The translations under genes were made by a program, and so were the position numbers. Below are positions 42,623 to 53,774 of a stretch of DNA of 64,000 bases, piece after piece. Below the pieces are notes generated by a model. The model saw only the letters and a program-made list of their open reading frames with translations, was not told where the DNA came from and searched no databases. This DNA comes from Zygaena filipendulae (Eukaryota; Arthropoda; Insecta; Lepidoptera; Zygaenidae), in the NCBI GenBank assembly GCA_907165275.2, contig OU015658.1, positions 2,492,501 to 2,556,500 on the forward strand, in the 5' to 3' direction. Numbering within the stretch: position 1 is the stretch's first letter; every line of letters begins with the position of its first letter.

Positions 42623-44640
42623 TATACGTACTTTTTAAATTTCAATAACATATTATGACTATCATTAAATTATTTATTATATCTAGGTACCTAATTTTAA
42701 AATTAAGCAATGTTTGATCTATTTTAAATCACCAAAAATCTTAGCACAACCCTATCCCCTTACCCTTTTTTAATTACAGCTTCCTCTTCCCCATGTTGCT
42801 TGAAGACATTGTCCCTTTCTTTATCATAATTTATTCATATATTTCATTAAAAATAATTCGCTACCAACAACAACCGCGTATGCAAATCAAACCAAATTAT
42901 GTTTCTAGACAAAGTGCATTCTTTTTGTTATTAACGAATAATAAAAGTTTTGTCATTGCAAGTTGCAACTCTGGTGTTCCCACCGTACCTAGCTACCGAC
43001 TCGATGTTTATGATTAATATCTGTAAATGTCTTTTGTGTTTTGTACTACCGTGCGTATAAATTGAAAAGCGGTTATTTATTTTATTTGACTATATAGAAT
43101 TTTTTTTTTTTTTAATATTCATGCGTATTTTTTTTAACTTTCGGAACTCTCGGAAAGATAAAGAATCAAAATTTAAAGAAAGTTTTATTATTAGAGTGTT
43201 TTAAAAATTGCACTACTTAATTCTTAAACATGACCTTTATTGTTAAAAGATAGGCAAACACTACTTTTGCTATATCGTCGCTGCGCGTGCGAATCCGCGT
43301 AAGAGCAACTTGTGAAGACCGCGTATTTGCTTTTTGGCAGGAGGATGAAAAAACTTAATATCTATATAGTTTATCGTCCATAGTAAATTTCAATACGAAA
43401 ATTTCCCCGTGCATAAACCTCCCTCATGAATCACTGCATCTGTTGGTGAAAACCACATGAAAATCCGTTCAGTAGTTTTTGAGTTTATCGCAAACAGACC
43501 GACAGGCAGGCACGAAACGACGGAGGACATTGTTTTATACCTAATATGTGAGAAAGTAGAGCCTAAATATTTCCACGACTCTAACTTCATGACATTTTCC
43601 TTATGGTTTGAATTTCTCAGTAAGCCTGCAGAGTATTAAAGAAGTCTTGCTTATACCATGTATATTCCATGTTTGTAGCTTCAGTAGTTTCGAATAGGTG
43701 AATCCGATAGATCTTCATATACAGGATGTAAGTAAAGTAAGGGACGTATCGAAGCTGTGCGTCAGAATTCGATTCGTGCCTCAAAAAAAAAGCAATTTTG
43801 AGGGAAAAAAAAACTTTTATGAAAAATAAAATAAGCATACGATCCGAACTGTATTAATAAAAAAAACCTGCAGTATATTTCTATTTTACAGGTTTTTTGT
43901 GTGGACATTTTCCCGTCTGTCTGTGTATTTAGGGTATATGTATATCAGTATATTAAATTTTTGTTACTTTGTTTATGGACGGATTATCTATAAATTTCAT
44001 TTCATTAGTGTCAATTAATCATTTTTTTGAAAGGTGGCACTTGTATTAATGATCATTGAACTTCAGGTGTGCAATCCATCATTTAAAAATGCATATAATT
44101 TAAGTGTTGTGTCATTTTGTAGCGCCATCGGTCGGCCAATGGAGGTAATTTATAATTTTTCATTACTCATGCTCGGAAAGTAGGTCTGAAGTTGCCTGAG
44201 AAGCGGGTTGAAAGTAGCCCTTTTCAGCCCTAGGGAGAATCGCTTTCAACTGACAACTGTCAAATTATTAAAAAAAAAACTAGGTCTATTTTCACATTTC
44301 TATTGAACCATGTTTCAACTTTCTATACAGCCAGCGCGATGTAAAATTGAAATAACGTAAAGTTTAAGTAGGTATTAATTAAAATAAAATTCACTCACTT
44401 TTTCTTAAGTTAATTCCTATTTATATTTTTTTATTTTCTTTAATTAATACTTAATAATTAAAGAAAATATTTTTTTTAGGTCGCCACAATGTAAATAAAA
44501 AATACTGGCTGAATAGCTAGCCGGCCAAAGAAAAAGAAATAGGTGGGAAAGTGTCAAGCGACTATCCGATCTTCACTCATTTTTTCTTTAGCTAATTCCT
44601 ATTTTTATTTTGACTTTCCTTGCATTCGTAATGAAAAGCA
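42623..44640. other. Intergenic, almost nothing recognised
   Basis: Only the Helitron-like fragment at 43390-43560 is supported. Confidence 0.5.
43390..43560 (-). mobile_element. Helitron-like middle fragment
   Basis: gcataaacctccctcatgaa ... aatccgttcagtagtttttg-agtttatcgcaaacagacc; both ends lost. Confidence 0.45.
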
Positions 44641-44648
44641 CAGTGTTA

Positions 44649-44756
44649 CCCTCGGGAGAAAGTAACTTATTTAGTGCCTCGAACTATTGGCGCCCTCGCT
44701 ACGCTCGGGCGCCAAACCCCGTCTCGGCACTAAATGAGTTACTTTCACCCCTTGGA
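44649..44756. mobile_element. 108-bp foldback element flanked by TA
   Basis: Left ccctcgggagaaagtaactt pairs with right agttactttcaccccttgga; the inner part ttggcgccctcgctacgctc-gggcgccaa is a second hairpin. TA lies on each side (44647-44648 and 44757-44758), compatible with a TA-targeting transposon derivative. Confidence 0.7.
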
Positions 44757-45324
44757 TAACAATGTACTATTAAAATTTATATTAATTGACGTACCTAATA
44801 TATTTCACATACGTACGCATCATATAATAATTCAAATGAAACAGTCTACAACAAAAATCTTAGAGGATTCGTTCGAAAAGAAATCCAACATTGAATTTTT
44901 ATAATGGACTAAATATTTCTACTTATTGTTTGAAGTATTTAAACTTGAAAAAGTAGTAAACAAAACTGTCATAAAACAGACACTTTACAGGTTTTTTATA
45001 CGTTACGTTGAAATGCAGCAGAAAGGCATGTTTCCAGTAGTTCAATTATTTACTGATCAGTTCAATTAACTGAGATTTTTATGTCTCATTAGTTTCACCT
45101 AATGGCGGTAGAGTGGTACTACTGAGGCATTTTTTTTTTCAATTAGTCCGCATACGTCAGTGGAGGGCCTTGTAAAACTTTTAATGAAAGAGTAACTTTC
45201 TAAAATAGATACTATACACTAACACAACTATTGTTTGCGTAATCAAAACCAATGAGTACAAAATTCAATTGCTAATTTAGGCAATCTTCAAGAAACTGGC
45301 ATGTTAAATATTACAGTCTTGCAA

Positions 45325-45500
45325 AATAAGTCAAAGTCAAAGTCAAATCCTTTATACAAATACGACATACGTAAATAGATACATCCCTCTATCCATGATA
45401 GTGAGTTTCAAAATTGTATTTGTGTTAGTTTTGTGCAATCCTTCTCAAAATAAAACATTTTTTCTGGAGAGAAGAAGTAAAACTGATTACCGGTAGGTAG
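45325..45500 (-). mobile_element. Non-LTR retroelement 3' remnant with GTCAAA tail
   Basis: Three caaagt units lead into caaatcctttatacaaatac, the same type of reverse-oriented 3' end as at 21957. Confidence 0.45.
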
Positions 45501-45751
45501 GTACTCAATATTTACTGTTAGTTCCATAACCTGCAGCGGATTCCTCAATTCAAATGCCAACCGTTAGAAAACATTTAGCAGATGTTCCCAACCAACTGTT
45601 ATCCAAGTATAGATTGCTATCAGGCCTTTGCAATGGTTGTGCGAACCTGTTTCTAACGCATATCCTAGGTATGCTAATAGGAAGTTTTTTTTTGTTTCAC
45701 TCCGCTTGCTTGTCTCCAGTACCGCGCGTTTTGAGTTTCAAATTGTCGTAA

Positions 45752-46750
45752 AACCTTTTTAAACGATTCGACAATCGATGAAAACTTTGTTTAAATGAAC
45801 TTCGATAAAAATAAGACTTTAATTAAGGCAACTGCGAAAACCTTAGTTTATTTCGTTAATTTTTTGCGTGGAATGCGTAAAAACACAAGAAATAATTAAA
45901 ATCATTCTGCTATAGTGATACTAAAAGTCACCCTGCTGCTTTCTCCTACATTTTTTAATATATAAATTGCTTCTATAGTTATATTACATATAAAGATATA
46001 AATGACAGATGCAATCTCTGATAAAAATCTAAATTATTTCAAAAGTATTTCATAAAACTTTTTTTTTTGCAGAAAAAAAACTCGTCTTTGTCTCGCGCGC
46101 CAATTCTACGATTCGTTTCAACGCTCTCAACTCTTTCACATGTCGGCTTTAAATCAAAAAGGTTGAAAGACGCAGCGTAGTCGAGTTTCATGACGTCTAT
46201 TGTTTCATTGCATTGACACAAAATAAGGGGCCAAGTGTTTTTTGCGACATTTGAATTTCGTATGCAAATGACAAAACTATTGTGTCAAGTTTTTTTTTTA
46301 ATTAGAACCGAGCATTGGAGTCATTTTTCACGCATCGCTTGCTGGCTGATTTGTCTGACAGTAGCCGTGTTGTATTCTTAATTTATTTTACACACTGAGA
46401 TACGAGTGTTAGATATAGATAAATGTGTGTTCCCATCACTATTATTTGTCTGTGATTTGTGCGAATTCATATTTAGAACGTCCGGAAAATAAATGTAGTA
46501 AGTATGTACGCTTAAAAATGGTTTCCAAATTCATAATAATAATTATATTATAATTATTTATCTCCTCTCGTCCTTCGTAGAAGATATCCCATTTATAAGT
46601 AAGTACCTACTTACATGGGGCAACAGTTTTATTTCGTGCGTAAAAGCACAAAAACAATAATTGATTTGTATGTGTAACGGTGCGAACTCAACTCATGTAG
46701 TTTTACCACACTTTCGATTCTGTGATTCTGCGTGCCGCTATATCTCTATT
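45752..46750. other. Intergenic, nothing recognised
   Basis: No coding or repeat feature could be supported on either strand. Confidence 0.5.
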
Positions 46751-47074
46751 AATAGGGATGTTGACTACTATTGAAAATCAAAATTCTAATTAGTCCGTCA
46801 GTTAGAAAATAAAAAAATAATAGACACGTATTTTTTGCTTTTTTAAATAAATTAAAATATACAGAGATAAAGCGCATTAAAGTTTAGGATGACGTGACGT
46901 CACTAACCACAAAACCGCCATACAAACTGTCAGAATAGTGACGTCACGCGAAATTTCAACTCAATATATCGCCGTTATTTTTTGATTACGTAAAAAAAGA
47001 AAAAATACGTGTCCAATATTTTTTAATAATTTACAAGACGGACTAAAAAATAAAAATTAGTCAACATGCCCATT
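46751..47074 (+). mobile_element. Palindromic CRE-bearing MITE, copy 11
   Basis: Starts aatagggatgttgacta and ends tagtcaacatgcccatt. Two exact TGACGTCA sites. Nearly identical to the copy at 5908, so recently active. Confidence 0.87.
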
Positions 47075-47082
47075 GTTTCAAT

Positions 47083-47130
47083 CAATCAATCAATCAGCTT
47101 ATTGCAGTCCACTGCTGGAAGTAGGCCTTG
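47083..47130 (-). mobile_element. Retroelement 3' fragment with AATC tail
   Basis: (aatc)n followed by agcttattgcagtccactgc-tggaagtaggcc, a known-looking lepidopteran retroelement end recalled from memory. Confidence 0.45.
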
Positions 47131-47327
47131 TTAATTGTTTACTCACACACAAATAATATAGAGTTACTTCTTGAAACGGACTGAAACTTATTAGTACCTA
47201 CATACACCAGGGTACTTGTAGGTACCTTGGTCGTCTGTACATTTAAAAATAACAGATTTACTTATATATTTACACAACCTCGCGTAAATATTAATGTGTA
47301 TCTGTAACGTTAATCTTATACAGGATG

Positions 47328-47526
47328 TGTTGTATCTTGACTGGTGTAATTAATTAATACAACCATTTAATTTCTTTAAGTAAATGTATTATTTTTAAAA
47401 CACGTTGCAACTAACCATTCACATACCAAAAACAAGTGACAGATTTACTGGCGGCAGCTAGTGCTGTGACCACCGTACAAAATAAATAGTGTTGTCACTT
47501 GAACTTACAATATACTAATTATGACA
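47328..47526 (-). repeat. 3' LTR (199 bp)
   Basis: Identical to 51678-51876. It borders the polypurine tract. It would supply the 3' processing site; an AATAAT stretch lies inside. Confidence 0.96.
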
Positions 47527-47539
47527 CTCTTCCCCACTT
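47527..47539 (-). other. Polypurine tract next to the 3' LTR
   Basis: Read on the - strand this is AAGTGGGGAAGAG immediately before the 3' LTR, the normal position for plus-strand priming. A run of 23 A (47544-47566) separates it from the gag-pol stop codon. Confidence 0.75.
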
Positions 47540-47564
47540 AATATTTTTTTTTTTTTTTTTTTTT

Positions 47565-50500
47565 TTATTCTAAACCTTGTCCACATTCTAATATTTGATT
47601 GACATGTCGTTTCCACTGTAAACCATCAACTTCAACCGTATAAGTTACACCTGGAATCAATACTTCAGCAATTGTACCTAGAGACCATTTCTTTTTATTT
47701 TTTCTCTGATCTCTCACCATTACCTTTTCTCCGATACTGAATGATTTGAGCACATTTTTACTATTTATCATTTGCTTTATGTGTTCAGTATCTATTGTAT
47801 CATTTACTGGATTTGGTCGCAATAAGGAGAAACGACATCTCAACTCTCTACCCAACATCAATTTTGCTGGAGTCTGACCAGTTGTTTTATGTACAGTATT
47901 TCTATAGTCAAACAGAAACAAGTTACAAGCATATTCAGTTGTATGACCACTTTCTACTATCTTTACCATATGTGTTTTAAATGACTCTACAAAACGCTCT
48001 GCTAATCCATTTGTTGGTGGATAATAAGGTGGGGTAAAGCTTTGCTTGACACCTGTACTTTTACAAAAGTTTCTAAAATCTTCACTTGTCCATGTAGGAC
48101 CGTTATCAGTAACCAAATGTAAAGGATATCCATACCGTACAAACACACTTTTGAATACTTGTATTGTTTTTTGAGCTGTAATGTTATTCATAACAAATGC
48201 TTCTGGCCATTTAGAATATGCGTCAATAATTACTAAATACATTTTTGAATACAAAGGCCCCAAAAAATCTGCATGTAATCTATGCCATACTGTAGGAGGC
48301 TGTGGCCAAACAGCCAGCTTAGTTTTTTTCGGATTTTTATGGTTCTGCAAACATATCATACAATTTTTAGTTACATTTTCAATCTCTCTATCTATGTCTG
48401 GCCACCAAAAATATGATCTTGAAATTTCTTTCATTCGTGTGATACCTAAATGACTTTTATGTATGTCAAACAAAATTTCATCTCTTAAATTTTTTGGTAT
48501 GATTACCCTATATCCCCATAACAAACAGTCTTTCTCCATTGTAATTTCGTTTTTTCGAGTAAAGTATGGTTCATACTCTTCCCCATTATCATTTTTTGTT
48601 GGCCAGCCATCTCTACAATACCTTAGAATATTACATAAAATTTTATCTTTTTTTGTCTCACTTTGAACAGTTTTCCAATTTAATGTTTCTATATTCGATC
48701 TATTTATATAATTGATAATATTTAATTCAAAAGTCTTTTCAATAATTTCGGAGTTTCTAAAGTTTTTTTCCTCTACACATTCGTTATTTACAACTACACG
48801 TGATAAGTAATCAGCTGGGTTATTTTTGGATTTAATGTGTTGAATTTCATAATCAAATCCATTTAAGAAAATTGACCAATACTGTAAACGTTTTGCCGCC
48901 ATTTTAGGTATACCATATTTTGGTCCCAATATTTTTGCTAAAGCCTCATTATCAGTTTGTAAAATAAACTTTTTTCCAAATAAATACTCGTAAAATTTGC
49001 TAACACCAAAAATTATTGCATAAGCCTCTTTTTCTAGGATTGGGTATTTCATTTGTGTATCATTCAGTTTTTTACTCGCAAAAGCTACTGGTTTTATAAC
49101 GTTATTGCTGTCTTTGACTGACAATATGGCAGCTACACCACATTCTGCAGAATCACATGTTAGAATAATTGTTGAGTTTTTATCAAAATGTGATAACGAA
49201 GATGCATTTACAAGTGTTTTCTTTATTTCTTGGAATGATTTTTCACACTCTATTGTCCACTCAAATTTATCCTTTTTTAAGCAATCATACAACGGTTTTA
49301 GTATCATAGCCATGTTTTGCAAAAATCGATTGTAATAATTAACCTTCCCCAAAAAGGATCTAAGCATTTTTATATTTTCTGGTGGTGGCAATGACAACAA
49401 TGGTTCAATTTTACTTTTTATTATTTTTATACCTGTTTTAGTAACTTCAAATCCAAAAACATCCAGCTTTTCTTCAAAAAATCTGCATTTATTAATTTTT
49501 AACTTTAACCCTGCCTCTCTTAATTTTTGTAGTACCTTTTCTAATTTTTGTTTTGTTTCCGTTAATGTTTTTCCATATATATATATATTATCTATGTATA
49601 CGACAATATCTAACCCATTTAATTTGTTTGTTATCAATCTTTGAAATGAACCAGGGCCAGTGCTGACACCAAAAGGTAAATACAAGTACTTGAAAATACC
49701 CTCCTCAGTAACAACCGTTACCAAATTTTGTGAATCTTTATCTAAAGGTGCTTGTAAGTATGCCTCTTGCAAGTCTAACTCACAAAAATAATTATTACCT
49801 TGCAATTTCATCAAAATATTGTCAATTGCTGGAAGTGGATAATGATCTATTTTCAAATACTTATTAATTGTTATACGATAGTCCCCACACAAACGAACTG
49901 TTCCATCCGGTTTTAACACCGGTACTATCGGAGTACCCCACTCCGAGTACTCAACTGGCTCAATTCGTTTGTTGTCGATTAATCTTTTTATCTCTTCTTT
50001 TACTTTGTCTTTTAAAGCAAATGGGACTGTTCTAACAGGCATAAATATTGGCTTTATTCCTGGTTCCATTGATAAATGGATTGGATCTCCCTTGTAAATT
50101 CCCATTCCCGGTTCAAATACGTCTTTAAATTTTTTTTTTATGTCCTCGATTAAAATATCTTTAGTTACTTTCTCACACAATTTTTGTTCAAATCTTGGTG
50201 GCCACATCTTCAACATGAAGAGCCAGTCTTTCCCTATTATTTTTGGCAAACCATTGTCAACAACAAATAGCCTTTGATTATTTATTTTTACTGACCCGTG
50301 ATTGACAGTCAAATTTTCAATCACCCCCAAAGGTGTTGAAGTTGTCTGATCAAAATTTGTAAATATTACTTTTTTCTTTTTAATTTCTACAGCGGGAAAA
50401 TATTTTTGATGATCAGCTTGAGTGATTGTACTTACATCTGCTCCAGTATCAACTTCAAACTCCAGTACCTGGTCATTAACTGTAACCTCCAAAGTAGCAG

Positions 50501-51569
50501 CTGGTATTTTCTGGTTGCCACTGAAATAGAAAATATCAAACATTTCTGTGTCAGTGTTTTCTTGTTTTTTATTGTCTTCCTCGCTGTCCAAATCATTACT
50601 TTCCAATAGATCCACATTTTTCATTTTCAACTGTTTAGTTTTACACATCCTGAATATATGTCCTTTATTACCGCAGTCACTGCAAAACTTTTCCCGTAAT
50701 GAACACTGTGCTTTTATATGTCCATTTTTTCCACAGCAAAAACATGTTACACTCTGTTTATTTGAAGTTGATGGTGATGGATTTTGCCGAACCCCAAAAC
50801 CACTATTTTTGTTTTTTGTGTAATTTCTTTCGTGTACTTTAAACATTTCTGACTTTTCAAGCTGTTTCTCTTGACTGTAAACTAAATTATAAGCTGTCTC
50901 TGCAGTCTTCCCAATGTTGGTCAAAACTTCTAAAGATTTATCTGCCTGTTTTAATAATTCAAATTTTACAGACTCACAGTAAGTGCCATTTAGTAATCTT
51001 TCTTTGATTTCCTCATCTAAACTCTTGAATTTACAATTTTTTGACAATTTCTTTAGTTCTACAATGTATTGCTCAATGCTTTCAGTTGATTTCTGGCACC
51101 TTTTTCTAAATTCAGCTTGGTGTAACGCATAGTTTTGAACAGGATGGTAATGTTTTCTTAGTTTATCACATATATTTTCATACGTTTCCTTTACTGGTGA
51201 TGTAGGCGTGCACAAGGTAATTAATAGATCATATACTTTTGTGCTAAGTTTGGTAATCAATAATGGCACTTTTTTTTCTTCTGGTATGTCGTTCAAAAGC
51301 ACAAAACATTCAAATTGTTGTTGATATGCCTCCCAATTTTCACCAGTAAAAACCTCCAAAGTAATAATTGACGTCATTACGCTTTCTTTATATTTATTTT
51401 CATCCACAAAATCTCTCAAGTACCTCCTAACCTCGTCTACCGTGTTAGTGTTGGAAAACAAGGTCTCGTTTGTTAACTTATTTGCAATGTCTATTAGTTC
51501 TTCCTTTGTTTTCTTTTGTATCCAAGCTTTTTTTCCTTCTCTAATGAGTTTTTGCATTAAATCCATCAA
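47565..51569 (-). CDS. Gag-Pol polyprotein of the LTR retrotransposon (1334 aa)
   Basis: One uninterrupted frame carries gag and pol. Gag occupies about residues 1-310, with two CCHC zinc knuckles at 276-289 and 296-309. Aspartic protease motif DTGA is at 374-377. Reverse transcriptase spans about 500-760, with Asp599 in the ELDLQEAY block and motif C at 658-661 reading Tyr-Ile-Asp-Asn instead of the usual YxDD. RNase H spans about 800-920 (Asp806, Glu847, Asp873). Integrase has a zinc-binding part (His1037, His1040, Cys1070, Cys1073) and a catalytic triad Asp1101, Asp1155, Glu1191 with the D35E spacing. There is no chromodomain. Apart from the Asn661 change all expected catalytic residues are present; that change may cripple DNA synthesis. 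Confidence 0.96.
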   Translation of the reverse strand: MMDLMQKLIREGKKAWIQKKTKEELIDIANKLTNETLFSNTNTVDEVRRYLRDFVDENKYKESVMTSIITLEVFTGENWEAYQQQFECFVLLNDIPEEKKVPLLITKLSTKVYDLLITLCTPTSPVKETYENICDKLRKHYHPVQNYALHQAEFRKRCQKSTESIEQYIVELKKLSKNCKFKSLDEEIKERLLNGTYCESVKFELLKQADKSLEVLTNIGKTAETAYNLVYSQEKQLEKSEMFKVHERNYTKNKNSGFGVRQNPSPSTSNKQSVTCFCCGKNGHIKAQCSLREKFCSDCGNKGHIFRMCKTKQLKMKNVDLLESNDLDSEEDNKKQENTDTEMFDIFYFSGNQKIPAATLEVTVNDQVLEFEVDTGADVSTITQADHQKYFPAVEIKKKKVIFTNFDQTTSTPLGVIENLTVNHGSVKINNQRLFVVDNGLPKIIGKDWLFMLKMWPPRFEQKLCEKVTKDILIEDIKKKFKDVFEPGMGIYKGDPIHLSMEPGIKPIFMPVRTVPFALKDKVKEEIKRLIDNKRIEPVEYSEWGTPIVPVLKPDGTVRLCGDYRITINKYLKIDHYPLPAIDNILMKLQGNNYFCELDLQEAYLQAPLDKDSQNLVTVVTEEGIFKYLYLPFGVSTGPGSFQRLITNKLNGLDIVVYIDNIYIYGKTLTETKQKLEKVLQKLREAGLKLKINKCRFFEEKLDVFGFEVTKTGIKIIKSKIEPLLSLPPPENIKMLRSFLGKVNYYNRFLQNMAMILKPLYDCLKKDKFEWTIECEKSFQEIKKTLVNASSLSHFDKNSTIILTCDSAECGVAAILSVKDSNNVIKPVAFASKKLNDTQMKYPILEKEAYAIIFGVSKFYEYLFGKKFILQTDNEALAKILGPKYGIPKMAAKRLQYWSIFLNGFDYEIQHIKSKNNPADYLSRVVVNNECVEEKNFRNSEIIEKTFELNIINYINRSNIETLNWKTVQSETKKDKILCNILRYCRDGWPTKNDNGEEYEPYFTRKNEITMEKDCLLWGYRVIIPKNLRDEILFDIHKSHLGITRMKEISRSYFWWPDIDREIENVTKNCMICLQNHKNPKKTKLAVWPQPPTVWHRLHADFLGPLYSKMYLVIIDAYSKWPEAFVMNNITAQKTIQVFKSVFVRYGYPLHLVTDNGPTWTSEDFRNFCKSTGVKQSFTPPYYPPTNGLAERFVESFKTHMVKIVESGHTTEYACNLFLFDYRNTVHKTTGQTPAKLMLGRELRCRFSLLRPNPVNDTIDTEHIKQMINSKNVLKSFSIGEKVMVRDQRKNKKKWSLGTIAEVLIPGVTYTVEVDGLQWKRHVNQILECGQGLE

Positions 51570-51660
51570 AACTGAACGGCATGAGCGTGTAATCTTTTGA
51601 GGTTATGCTCCTTTGTTGCAACGGGTAACACAAAATGCACGTGAGATAACTTTATGGTTC

Positions 51661-51672
51661 GTCTCGTCGCCA
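51661..51672 (-). other. Primer-binding site of the LTR retrotransposon
   Basis: Read on the - strand this is TGGCGACGAGAC, starting 5 nt inside the 5' LTR. TGG is the complement of a tRNA CCA end, and the following bases resemble the complement of an insect tRNA-Ser(GCU) acceptor end, recalled rather than searched. Confidence 0.65.
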
Positions 51673-51677
51673 AAAAC

Positions 51678-51876
51678 TGTTGTATCTTGACTGGTGTAAT
51701 TAATTAATACAACCATTTAATTTCTTTAAGTAAATGTATTATTTTTAAAACACGTTGCAACTAACCATTCACATACCAAAAACAAGTGACAGATTTACTG
51801 GCGGCAGCTAGTGCTGTGACCACCGTACAAAATAAATAGTGTTGTCACTTGAACTTACAATATACTAATTATGACA
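51678..51876 (-). repeat. 5' LTR (199 bp)
   Basis: Identical to 47328-47526. As read on the - strand it begins TGTCATAATT and ends ACAACA. It borders the primer-binding site, so it is the promoter-side LTR. Confidence 0.96.
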
Positions 51877-51881
51877 GGATG

Positions 51882-52205
51882 TCCCTTAAATCGACGTCAA
51901 GCCAGAACCAGGTGATAACAGCTGTTAACAGAAAAATATAATAATCTTTGCTATGCCTATTTAGAAAAAAAGACAGTCATTAAAAACTGACGAAAGCAAT
52001 AATTTTGAAAATTTCATTGGCAAAAACTTAAATTTTAAGCAGTGGTTTTCAGAAACACTATTCAGGATTACACAATAAGAAAAAAATTGAAAAAAAAGTT
52101 AAGGTTTGTTTTATAAATTACCATTTTTTTTAAGATAATTTTTTTACGTTTTATTATTAACAGTTACGACTAAGCCTATCACCCGGTTCTGGCTTGACGT
52201 TCATT
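51882..52205. mobile_element. Foldback element into whose edge the LTR retrotransposon inserted
   Basis: Inverted arms cgacgtcaagccagaacc (from 51892) and ggttctggcttgacg (ending about 52200) bracket about 270 bp of AT-rich DNA. The left end continues across the retrotransposon insertion as acaggatg at 47320-47327. No coding capacity. Confidence 0.55.
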
Positions 52206-52220
52206 TACGAGTCATAAAAA

Positions 52221-52371
52221 ATGAATATAAAAATGTATGCTGTTCTTTGTTTACACGCCCTAACTACTCAACCGATCATCATGAGAGAGAAAGACATAGG
52301 TTACTTTCAACCCCAGAATTCCCGCAGAATCTCCAAAATTAACGTAGATGAAACCTCAGGGAACAGCTTTT
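52221..52371 (+). mobile_element. Helitron-like element, degenerate
   Basis: actcaaccgatcatcatgag ... ccagaattcccgcagaatct ... cagggaacagctttt. Older copy. Confidence 0.55.
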
Positions 52372-52401
52372 AATTTATAATGAACGTAAAATATATCTAC
52401 T

Positions 52402-52698
52402 TATAGCTGTGCCCCGCGGTTTCACCCGCGCGAGTTCCGGGATTCCCGCAGGAACTACGCGGGCATGACTTTTTTATTTATGAACCGATTGACATGAAAC
52501 AAACACTAAATGTTAAGTGATGCTTACCACAATATATTAATGAAAACTTCACATCCATTTCTGAGATTAGCGTGCACAAACGCACAGATAAACAGACAAA
52601 AATTCTGACTATCATTGTTGCGTTGAGGTCTCGATCATATTTTTACTCATATATCTTACCGAACGAACGAACCGTTACATTCTTATTATATGTATAGA
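52402..52698 (-). mobile_element. Helitron-like element
   Basis: tatagctgtgccccgcggtt-tcacccgcgcgag; other end ttattatatgtataga. Confidence 0.7.
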
Positions 52699-53771
52699 TT
52701 ATATTTTTTTGGTTTAGTATCACGTTTGCTTTGTTTTTAGGGCTCAAACCGATAGTGTAGTGGGGTATCGAGTAAATTGAGTGTTGCAGTTTTACCCAAG
52801 ATAATTTCAGAGTTCCCGTAAAGCGAAACAAACTAACAAATAAACTTGAGCTTGACTCCTAGAAAACATTCAAAGTAATAAAGTAAAGTGGTAAAGTAGC
52901 AATAATTCCTTTGGTTTATCTCTTCGAGCTGCGTAAAAACCCGCATCAGTTCAAATGTTCCTACTTCCGGAGGACATCCTCCACGCTTTCAAGGAGACGT
53001 CCTCTTATCGATAACACTACTTGTTAACACGTCTGTCACACTGAATTTTGGAATTATAATAAAAAATATTATTGTTAAACTTTGCCTAGGTATATTAAAA
53101 CTTAATTTTGTAGCCATTAATAAAATGATTGTTTTTAAAAGTTAAGCAGATACCTACATTGCATTTGTATTACTCTAGTCTAAGAAGCTAATGAAAATAG
53201 AGGTAAAGAACCAGCAGATTGGCCGCTGTAAGTAAAGGATGCGTCGAATAACTTTTGATGCTTTAATTGAATAGATCGCTGAGCCGACCCGACATGCATT
53301 CATGGCCTAGCATTGAAGCGATAATAGCTACTTACAGACGCAAGCGTATGAAAGGAACCAGTTTCTTCTTTATTTTCGTACAGGATTCCTTGCTGATATA
53401 CGTGTGTCCTAACTATTGTAAGATCTCATCGCTGTCTGTCTGACGGTCCATTAGGATTATTCTCCGGATGGCTAGGTACAGAGATCAAGTGAACGCGAAG
53501 GAAGTAATTTCAGTCTCTACTGTAGAATAAATAAAATAATTCTGATGTACGTATATTTAAACTTGCTTAGATATAGTAAAATTGTAACTAAGAGAATAGC
53601 GGCGAGTCTCCATCAGCAACCTGAAGCGAGCTTATTATCGTACCGGGCGTAAAATTATCGTACATAGATCGAATTATGGACTAAATTATCGTACAACCAC
53701 AGACAGTCTTTCAAAATAGTATGTACTGGTGTATGATAATATATAGAGCTTTTGGGGGAGGCAAAGGAAAC
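52699..53771. other. Intergenic, nothing recognised
   Basis: No exon or transposon end recognised. Confidence 0.5.
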
Positions 53772-53774
53772 TTA

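Larger units (their letters stand above)
47328..51876 (-). mobile_element. Complete Ty3/gypsy-type LTR retrotransposon (4549 bp)
   Basis: Both 199-bp LTRs read identically base for base and have TG...CA ends. A 5-bp target duplication GGATG is present at 47323-47327 and 51877-51881. In transcription order on the - strand: 5' LTR 51678-51876, primer-binding site 51661-51672, gag-pol frame 51569-47565, a run of 23 A, polypurine tract 47527-47539, 3' LTR 47328-47526. Identical LTRs and an open frame point to a very recent insertion. The RT-RNaseH-integrase order and the serine-tRNA-like primer site suggest a mag-like lineage, which a tree would have to confirm. There is no env-like frame. Confidence 0.96.

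Noticed and set aside
47795..50823. Several + strand frames of 60-91 codons
   Set aside because: Shadows of the gag-pol frame on the - strand.
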